Shown piece by piece: positions 56,593-64,000 of a stretch of 64,000 nucleotides of DNA. Below the pieces are notes generated by a model that saw only the letters and a program-made list of their open reading frames with translations, did not search any database and had not been told where the DNA came from. Numbering within the stretch: position 1 is the stretch's first letter; the number at the start of each line of letters is the position of its first letter. A program made the position numbers and the translations under genes. Source of the stretch: Vesta saturnalis (taxonomy: Eukaryota > Arthropoda > Insecta > Coleoptera > Lampyridae); contig JARFJB010000113.1 in assembly GCA_036346205.1 (NCBI GenBank), positions 753,001 through 817,000 on the forward strand, in the 5' to 3' direction.

Positions 56593-59161
56593 TCATTAGT
56601 TTAACTTATCCCGATGACGTCATGTATGCATTAAATCACGAAATGACCGTCGTCTGTACTTTAAAACAAAAATATGAGCACTGATACCAACCTTTCCACA
56701 GAACGACTTTCATTTATTCGCTTATACGTTGATTGAGGTTACGTACGCTCGCCGGTTGGTTTGTTTCTTCGTTTATTCATTCCTTCTTGAGCTAATATTG
56801 TAAAAGATCGGTTCTTTTCAGAACCACATTACTTTCTAGTGTTCATTTAAGGTAAAGATTAATTCGTTTTACAGAAAGAGATAACATTTATGTTTTCATT
56901 TGTAGCACATCAACATGCCTCGTAGGTCAATTACCGTAGACGAATTGATCCATAACTTAGTCGAATACTTTAATAAAGAAAAACAGAACAACGGGCCCTT
57001 ATCACCATTAACAGCAGTGGATGCAAGGGTTAGCGATGCTTTGAAAATTGACACGAAAACTATTTCTAATGCTTTACAACATCAAAATCAAGAAGAAAAC
57101 AAGGAAAATGAACCTCAACGAAAACGTCTAAAAACAAAAGACATGGATCAACGACAAAAAAGTGAAATCCGTACTTCAATTTACAACATGTATATTAACC
57201 ATGAACATGTTACATTAGATACGCTCTTAACAAAAATTAAAGAAAGAGGTATCATTGAGTGTAAAAGGACTAGCCTCTATCACGTTTTGTTGGACATTGG
57301 ATTTCATTTCAAGCAAACTAACAATAGAAAAGCTCTTTGCGAAAAAACTTCAATAGCATCGATGAGGTTAAAATTTTTGAGAAGTTACATCACTTGTATG
57401 AAACAAGATATCTACAAGCAGTTCGTTTATCTCGACGAAACATGGATATTTGCAAAAGGAAGCAACAAAAGAATATGGCAAGATTCCAGTTCAAAATGCT
57501 TTAAGAATCTTGGTGGGGAAGGCAAACGTTATATAGTTCTACATGATGGAACAGAAGATGACTTTGTGGAAGGAGCAGAACTTATATTCTCTACCACAAA
57601 TAAAAGCAGCGATTATCACGATTGTGTAATTCGGAAAACTTTGTTAAATGGTTAACAAATCAACTTTTGCCAAACTTAACAAAGCCATCTATAATCATTA
57701 TGGATAACGCTCCGTACCATTCACAAATTGTCAATCGCCAACCAACTACAAATTGGAAAAAAGAAGAAATTACGGAGTGGCTTAGGGGAAAAAAATTACT
57801 CATGAAAAAGAAGCATTTAAAACGGAATTACTACATATAGCAAAGCTACATAAGGAAGAGAAACAATATTTGGTCGATAATATTATTAGCGAACATGGAC
57901 ACGAAATTTTACGCTTGCCTCCTTACCACTGTCAATTTAACCTAATAGAAATGGTATGGGGAATAAGCAAAACTTATTATGATAAACACATTGGAAGAGA
58001 TGGTTATGGGGATGATAATGTCAAACAGATGTGGAAAGAAGCGTAAGAAACAGTTTCACCTTCAGTTTGGTTAAAAACGATTAAACATGCAGAAGCTGAA
58101 ATTCTAAAGTCTTGGGGAGAAGAAAAAGTTTATGATGTCCAAGTAAATCCAATTATTATAAATCCAAACGATAACACAGCTACAGAAGATGAAGTGTAGT
58201 GAACATTTAATTTCTTGTTTTTAATTGAATTCTTAACGCAAACAGTTTTCTCCAAAAACTTAATAATAAATTATAATAATAACATGTAATGTATGTTATT
58301 GTACATTAACATTATAATTTATAACAATAAATTATTTTCAATACAGTCATGTTTAAATGTGAATGGACAAATTTACGTTTTATTACATTATTGGTTATAT
58401 TGTGTTTGAAACGATACTTTGAATAAGTTAAAAAAAGTACTATAATTCAATTACATTAAATACACCAATAATTTTGAGTTGGTGTATAATAATCTTCTAC
58501 ACAAACAAGTGTATAAATAAACACCGATGACTGAAATTACCATTACGTATTTTGCAATTCGGATGTTTTCTCAAAGCATAATGATTAGTAGCGTTCCTAA
58601 AAAATTCAATCTTTATGAATAAATCAAATAAATAACCATTAAATCACAAATGTATTGCCGTCAAAGATATATAATCGCCACTTTTATGTAGAAAAGTATT
58701 GGAACAATTACTTCCTTTCTTTGGAAGAGTTCATTGGTCTTAACCTACAAATACCTATTTACAAAATTTTTGCAACATTTTAGAATATATAACTTACCAA
58801 AATTCATCTGCTACGTTTTAAGTTTTATTGAAAATAATATGCTTTTATGTGCGTACATCTACGATACGTAAATAAAACTTTTGTCTTTTATATGCAAACA
58901 TTATGACATTTATATTTATGTGAAGTAGTTAAGTTAAAGTTGGTAATGTTGGTATCAAAGCTGTTCGTATAAAGAAAACTTAATTTGTTGTTAACGTTAT
59001 CCTTGTTAGTTACTTGAGTTAATAAGAGCCATACAAAACGACACTCTTGGAATAATACGTTAGCTAATAGTGTACATTGTATTCAATATGTAGAAAAGGA
59101 TAGTCATACACAAGTGCGCGTTTGATTCATCGATCAATCGGGATAAGTTAAACGAATGTCC
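56593..59161 (+). mobile_element. IS630-Tc1-mariner element with long DD-E spacing
   Basis: CATTAGTTTAACTTATCCCG at the left (about 56594) and CGGGATAAGTTAAACGAATG at the right (about 59140) form an inverted pair of about 20 bp with one mismatch. They enclose one transposase gene and about 940 bp of 3' non-coding DNA. TA duplications are not clean at both sides, so the exact ends are approximate. Confidence 0.7.
56915..58199 (+). pseudogene. DDE transposase of the IS630-Tc1-mariner group, about 80 residues between D2 and E
   Basis: ATG at 56915 (MPRRSITVDEL). An N-terminal DNA-binding part with a basic cluster (PQRKRLK) leads to the catalytic domain: YLDETWIFAKG (first Asp), IIIMDNAPYHSQ (second Asp) and LPPYHCQFNLIEMVWG (Glu). 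The spacing from the second Asp to the Glu is about 80 residues after allowing for one frameshift, unlike the 34-41 of typical Tc1/mariner and close to the DD82E arrangement described for one divergent group. Frame breaks occur near 57622 (DCVIRKT against NSENFVKW), near 57790 in a GGGGAAAAAAA run, and a TAA at about 58046 before the last 50 codons, which end TEDEV at 58199. All catalytic residues remain; damage is slight. Confidence 0.82.
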
Positions 59162-59164
59162 TAT

Positions 59165-60819
59165 AACACAGTTTATGTAAGGTAAATTTACACATATGTT
59201 AACGCACAGTGTGAAAATTTATGTTATAATTCAAAATTAGGCATATAGGTGATTATAGAGCAAGTAATGAGCTTTGTAATTCCAATTTATATCATATTTA
59301 TACATGATTACAGTAAAACAATGCATTAAATTCATAATGGTGATGTCCAAGCAATATCGGAATGTAAATATACATAATTTTAATATAAAATATGCTTGTA
59401 GTAAAGTATACATGCATAAGCCAGCATTTACCACATTCTATCCTGAAACAAAAAGAATGTAAATTTTGTTATTAAACGTAGATGAACATTTAGATATGGC
59501 ATCGATAGGTTAATATTACAGAAATTAAAAGGATTTGTAAAACTTATAAGTGTAGAAGTATAAAGATAATGAAGTGAACTTACTTAATTAAGTTCTTCGA
59601 GAGTGCTCTCATCAAATTTAACAACATAAATGTAAATTTTGTAAAAAAAACCATGATTTGAGGTTATGCTGGAATGTTATCGAACTTTGAGATAGAACTT
59701 GAATAAAAATAGACTATTCAGATTGGAAATAGGTGTGCTCCTATGCTTTTTGAGTTGCTGAATCCATATCTGATATCAGTTTTCCTGTGGAATATAGAAT
59801 AGTTTAGTTTTATTTAAATATAATTGGTAAATTTAGGTATGAGCCCGACTTTTAGAGAAGATTTGAGATGTTCAGAAAAGCGGGTCATGTGAGGTATCTA
59901 TGGCTTAGAAAATTTGCGTAGATCATGAAAATGCAATCATTTTGAAAATCGATCCATAAATAATAAAGTGACAAGTAAAAATACAAATTACATATTTTCC
60001 TAAATATGTTTGACCAATCATAATTAATCAAGTTTCTATGTACAATGTTATATTACTATGGATTTTATTGTTTGTATAGAAAGTCTATATAAGGATGTGC
60101 ATTGGAAATTTCTGGCTCTCTTGTAAATTTTATCTAAGTTGAACATATAAACAAAATGCATGTCAAGATTTTAATCATTCTCTATAATTAAATCGGTTAA
60201 CCTAAAATAAGTGAGAAAGTTCCAATAATAAATGAAAATTGTAATTTTCATATTTAATTAAAATAAGTGTGGTTATAATATGTCGATAACGCGCATCTGT
60301 TTAAAAAAAACAGATTTTTGTAATTAAATTATCGTTGTAATATTTCAAATTTAAAATAAAAAGTTTTTGTTACGAATTGTTTTCGTATTTTAATTTCACC
60401 CAAAATAATTTAACCGAATCTTAGAAAATCTTAAATAAGAAAAAATAGTATAAAATTTTAGCCACAATTAGAGCAATTACCTATGGTCGAATTATTATTT
60501 CGGAAACAATAATTTTAGAAATTAATTGCTTCCATTATCCAAAAGTAAGTAATATAGTGCATCCTTCCAATTCAATCGAATGTGAGATTCCAATACTGCA
60601 CAATAAGTACACCGATGGAGCAGAAGAAGATTATGGCAAGCTGGTAATCACACATCGTGGGATATATTTACTTGCATCCGTAGTAAATATAATAAGAAGT
60701 GGAACGCCTTCATTGGAGATCCGGTACACCTAATGAACATGATGTAATATGTGAGTTATAATCCTTTTAATTTGATAAATTTGAGGTTAATGCATGTGGT
60801 AGTGATGTCATTTAGTTTC

Positions 60820-60822
<3 letters not shown>
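59165..60822 (+). repeat. Family X, copy D, left-truncated
   Basis: It starts at the level of copy A position ~6270 (AAATTTACACATATGTTAACGCACAGTGTG against TTTACAGGTGTTTAACACACAGTGTA), directly after the DD-E element. CCAAT lies at 60014, TATATAAGG at 60086, CTCTCTTG near 60115, a GTGAG donor at 60211, and the second donor ATGTGAGT at about 60749. It runs into (TA)n on the right. Confidence 0.65.

Positions 60823-60866
<44 letters not shown>
60823..60866. repeat. (TA)n microsatellite between family X copies D and C
   Basis: About 43 bp of alternating AT. Confidence 0.95.
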
Positions 60867-60869
<3 letters not shown>

Positions 60870-62186
60870 TGCAAGTTTAAATAAAATTGAAGAAGTATAC
60901 AGTTCGTTATGAGAAAAAAATAGTATACGAGTGTAAAAATATGGTTTTGATGTAACAAAACAGGCTTTGTGGGGTATGCTCAAGGTTGTTATATTCATAA
61001 AAGCAATGAGCTATACCAGTAGCATGTGAGAAAGGTCAACACGATTCATATTAGTGTGTACGATTAGTTTCGTTTAACATATTTAAGTAATGTCACATTT
61101 TAATCAATATATTTAAGCAATTTAAACACGTGACAGATATTGATCACATGAAGTACGATCATTCTAATGTGTAGAACATGTATAGTATAGTAGTATGTGT
61201 AGGTACAATGCATAGACTCTGCGAACTATAAAAAATGGTTATGGTACGAACACAGTATATTAGTAATTCACAGACAAAGTGTTGAAAAAGTGCATAAGAA
61301 GTGGTAGTGACTTAGAAAAATAGCTAAGGACATACATTTGTGCAATGTGATATTTAATATATAATTACAATTTGTATACAAAAATTTACAAAATGTGTTA
61401 ACAATATGGAAATGTGAAAAGACAAAATTATGAACTATGGAATACAAATAAACAGTGTTTGTGTTAGAGACTTATATAAGAACATATTAGATGAACATTT
61501 CAAGAGATATAGACGTTTAAAACGCAAGTTAAAAGTATAAATTTTATAAAGTTAGGTTAAGTACTATATTTAAGAATTTTACAAATTTATAGTTTTTATA
61601 GGATGGGATAAGTTCAGAATAAATTATAAAAGCATATAATAGTAGGATTCCCTCATTTTCACAAAGAAATTAACAGTAAATATGTAATCTAAACATAAAA
61701 TTAGAAAAGTTGGGTTAACTGCCTAAAATTAAGATATGAAAGTGGTAATTTTGTTAAAAATAGGTAAAATGGGTTGAAATAGGTGTATTCTTATATAATT
61801 TTTTATGTAGATTTTGAATATGTATTTAGTTTAGTTGTAAAATATAAAATTTGTTAGATATTAGTAAATTTAGGTTTTAGTTTGTCAAAATGTAAATTTT
61901 TGAAGCAAAGTAGGGCATGTGAGGTGTCTTTTTATGCAGAAAGTTGCCTTGATTCCAAATTTGTATTTAAAAAACAAATCCGATTTGATTTGAAAAAGTT
62001 ATGGCATAATTTATGTTTTAGTTAATTTAACAATTTTGTTTAGACCAATCAGATGCTAGGATCTTTTGTGTGTAATGTAAAAAATTGAAAATTTGGTATC
62101 CATGAGAAAAGTATAAAAGGAATTGCTCCTGATTTCTCACGCTCTTACTCACTTGCATTTTCTTGCTTTTGTAATTGTAATTTTGT
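60867..62186 (+). repeat. Family X, copy C, truncated at both ends
   Basis: It begins GTATGCAAGTTTAAATAAAA; the missing first ~60 bp are seen in the inverted fragment at 62187-62361, where the same sequence is preceded by TTGAGATGGTCAGAAATAGG. Alignable with copy A through GGTTAAG, TTATAGTTTTTATAG, CCTCATTTTC, GGGTTAAC, GACCAATCAGATG (CCAAT 62045), TATAAAAGG (62112) and GCTCTTACTC. It ends shortly after the promoter. Confidence 0.72.
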
Positions 62187-62359
62187 GCATACCCCACAAA
62201 GCCTGTTTTGTTACATCAAAACCATATTTTTACACTCGTATACTATTTTTTTCTCATAACGAACTGTATACTTCTTCAATTTTATTTAAGCTTGCATACT
62301 ATATAGAATTTAAGCTCGATAAACTCTAGCCGCTTTATTATGCCTATTTCTGACCATCT

Positions 62360-62361
<2 letters not shown>
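62187..62361 (-). repeat. Inverted left-end fragment of family X
   Basis: 62187-62299 is the reverse complement of 60867-60980 with about one mismatch, and 62300-62361 adds the true left end (TTGAGATGGTCAGAAATAGG on the minus strand) next to (TA)n. With copy C this makes a large foldback. Confidence 0.88.
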
Positions 62362-62419
<58 letters not shown>

Positions 62420-62442
62420 GTGTGTGTGTGTGTGTGTGTGTG
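62362..62442. repeat. (TA)n followed by (GT)n microsatellite
   Basis: About 56 bp of AT then about 25 bp of GT. Confidence 0.95.
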
Positions 62443-62870
62443 TGAAGGGTAGGAAAGAATTTGTGTATCAAGCTGGATACAGCGCAATTACATATCAATT
62501 TTATAATAATCCTGTATTATTTGTATAGAAGTAATTATACTTACCTTAAATTTTACAATTGCATGTTGCTGTGGTCACGTGTATTTACGAATGCTACCTT
62601 TTGAACTCGCATGCGCATGATTTGCGAAATAATTACTTATATTGTCCATTACTTATAGTCAGTATCTAATTATAATCACATTAAATTCATTTTGCAAAGG
62701 AATTGAATTAAAGTAAAAAATATAGTTTTAAACAAGTATGATATGGAACCCTAACCCGTATATAAGAGATAAGGTCTTTAAAGCTAGTCGTTGCAAATAT
62801 ATAAAATTATGGATGTATAATTTCAAAATAATTATGTAAGCATAAATAATATATCATATCAATATATACA
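62443..62870. other. Non-coding stretch, nothing recognised
   Basis: AT-rich sequence between the microsatellite and the piggyBac relic; no family recognised. Confidence 0.4.
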
Positions 62871-62874
62871 TTTA

Positions 62875-63582
62875 TTTTTTACAGTCTTGACAGTAGTAAT
62901 ATACATGAGCTTTACATAGATGTTTTGAGCAATTGCAACATACCATATTAGTTTTATTATTATTTGAAGAGGGACAAATATTACATCTTTTACATTTGTT
63001 AGTGGTTGATGGTTCCCTTACTTCAGCATTACTGCTTGAAGAACGTGACCTTATAACCATTTCTTTCTTTCTTGCAACATCCATGATAGGTATTGTAAAA
63101 GATAGTCATTGGCCATCTTTTAGTTTGTCGTCTGCATGTGTATGTTATTATTAACTTGTCTAACGTGTCTACAGCACCTTTAGTTTTGTTGTAATCTAAA
63201 ATCATAAACGGCGTTTTATTATATCGGTTACACACTCCGTTATCGTGGTGCATGGTGCACATGAGCGTAACATTTTTATTCCGTGTCGGAACATAGGAAA
63301 CTATCGACGTGTCCTTGGTAAAATAAAATTTTGAAGAAAGAACTTCTTTCCTGTTCGTACGAGATAAAAAAATTATCACACGTTACGTTGTGACCTTTTA
63401 GACCATAGTACAACTCTTTTACCGTGAGCTCTCTCTGTAGGTTCACCTTTTGTCCCGAGGTAAACTTGCATGTTATATGCATAAGCAGTTACAAAATCGC
63501 ATAGTCCGAATCTTGACTCCGTATTTAGCAGGTTTATTCGCGATGTACTGTTTAAAGGGACAACGGACTCTAAATATAATAG
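62875..63582 (-). pseudogene. piggyBac transposase C-terminal half, frameshifted
   Basis: Leftward from about 63582 it reads VRCPFKQYIANKPAKYGVKI, then after a break AYNMQVYLGTKGE, and NVTCDNFFISYEQE with a catalytic Asp. YKVT-type losses aside, NRKEVLSSKFYF, SYVPTRNKNVTLMCTMHHD and YNKTKGAVDTLDKL (last catalytic Asp) follow. The end is the Cys-rich domain (CKRCNICPSS, CCNCSKHLCKAH, CQDCKK) that binds the transposon ends. At least three frame changes occur, and the first half of the enzyme is missing: the sequence is cut near 63582 by another repeat. Confidence 0.9.
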
Positions 63583-63906
63583 ATGGCGACGAGCGAAGAA
63601 GACGCTTTGTCTGTCAAGCGCAATGTTTGGTTAAAATTGGTGGTACATAAACTTATAAAATGTATAAGTTTTGAAATTTTTTTCCATACGAGTTGTGCTA
63701 ATAAAAGAAATTTTATAAAAGTTGACGAACTTACAGTAATATGTTGTGATAAAAAACTAACATACGAAAGTGGTGGTAATTCTAATGAATTAAATAATAG
63801 TTTCCTAATTTCTGTTCTTATTAAGCTATTGTGCACGAAAGAGGAGGTAATCAAATCAAAAAATGATTTACTAAATACCAAAGATGAATTGATATCAGAA
63901 CTGTAG
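63583..63906 (+). CDS. Probable LINE ORF1 start: PHD-like finger and coiled coil (partial)
   Basis: ATG at 63583 (MATSEEDALSVKR). The segment KCISFEIFFHTSCANKR followed by ICCDKK looks like a degraded PHD/zinc finger of the kind at the start of some insect LINE ORF1 proteins (a Cys-x2-Cys half missing). It is followed by heptad-like TKEEVIKSKNDLLNTKDE, a short coiled coil. A stop at 63906 ends the frame. No RT lies within the window. The assignment is a judgement from overall pattern, and the copy is damaged; other proteins with one PHD-like finger cannot be excluded. Confidence 0.4.
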   Translation: MATSEEDALSVKRNVWLKLVVHKLIKCISFEIFFHTSCANKRNFIKVDELTVICCDKKLTYESGGNSNELNNSFLISVLIKLLCTKEEVIKSKNDLLNTKDELISEL

Positions 63907-64000
63907 GTAGCGGACCGCGAAAATTTTATTATTGTAATATACGTTTGTCAAACCGCCATCGTTACCACGATAGAAAAGATAATTAGTGGATTTTTAATAT
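63907..64000. other. Window end, nothing recognised
   Basis: Ninety-four bases after the ORF1-like frame, without further features. Confidence 0.4.

Overview
The window looks like repeat-rich nuclear DNA from an insect. It is AT-rich, has (TA)n microsatellites of about 30-70 bp, spliced genes with GT-AG introns, and an arthropod-type mix of transposons: mariner/Tc1, P, piggyBac, Harbinger, ISL2EU, hAT, Maverick/Polinton, a Sola-like element, copia, Penelope and a LINE. The order cannot be fixed from this sequence. There is nothing prokaryotic in it: no operons, CRISPR, rRNA or intact tRNA. Only a C2H2 zinc-finger gene and a THAP-domain gene are candidate host genes; everything else recognisable is mobile DNA, mostly broken.

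Layout. 1-1.7 kb: diverged local repeats. 1.7-2.9 kb: decayed mariner. 4.8-5.9 kb: 5'-truncated Penelope-like element with a GIY-YIG domain. 5.9-8.2 kb: copy A of an unclassified (TA)n-bounded repeat carrying a Pol II-like promoter ('family X' here). 8.26-12.95 kb: an internally deleted copia with both LTRs, 5-bp target duplication and PBS; its 3' LTR is split by a complete Harbinger element (TTA duplication). 13.03-22.72 kb: a three-level nest, an ISL2EU element (THAP/DDE transposase plus SWIM/YqaJ exonuclease gene) broken by a hAT element (8-bp duplication), which is in turn broken by a 3.8-kb deleted Maverick/Polinton (6-bp duplication, ~0.83-kb inverted repeats, adenain-like protease relic). 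23.2-24.3 kb: DD41D mariner with ~0.3-kb inverted repeats. 25.3-26.2 kb: LINE reverse transcriptase relic. 27.3-29.0 kb: second, one-ended Maverick copy, then a mariner relic with an intron. 31.2-35.7 kb: Sola-like element with 4-bp duplication. 37.1-37.85 kb: P-element transposase relic. 38.0-43.4 kb: mariner with ~1-kb inverted repeats, split by a 2.19-kb solo LTR. 43.4-45.8 kb: family X copy B. 44.3-54.6 kb: a ~5.1-kb unit present twice in tandem, holding the 3' part of family X copy B plus a head-to-head THAP / zinc-finger gene pair. 54.6-55.4 kb: mariner N-terminal relic. 55.4-56.5 kb: imperfect palindrome. 56.6-59.2 kb: IS630-Tc1-mariner relative with a D-D spacing near 80 residues before the final E. 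59.2-62.4 kb: two more family X copies and an inverted end fragment. 62.9-64 kb: piggyBac transposase relic abutting a probable LINE ORF1 start.

Three themes stand out. Nearly every (TA)n tract lies at a transposon boundary. Family X has a conserved CCAAT/TATA/initiator/splice-donor module but no recognised coding capacity. In the tandem duplication, length differences between the copies almost all point the same way inside 47.77-52.57 kb (shorter homopolymers), which suggests a stretch of unpolished long-read consensus and means the frameshifts in the zinc-finger and THAP genes there should not be taken at face value.
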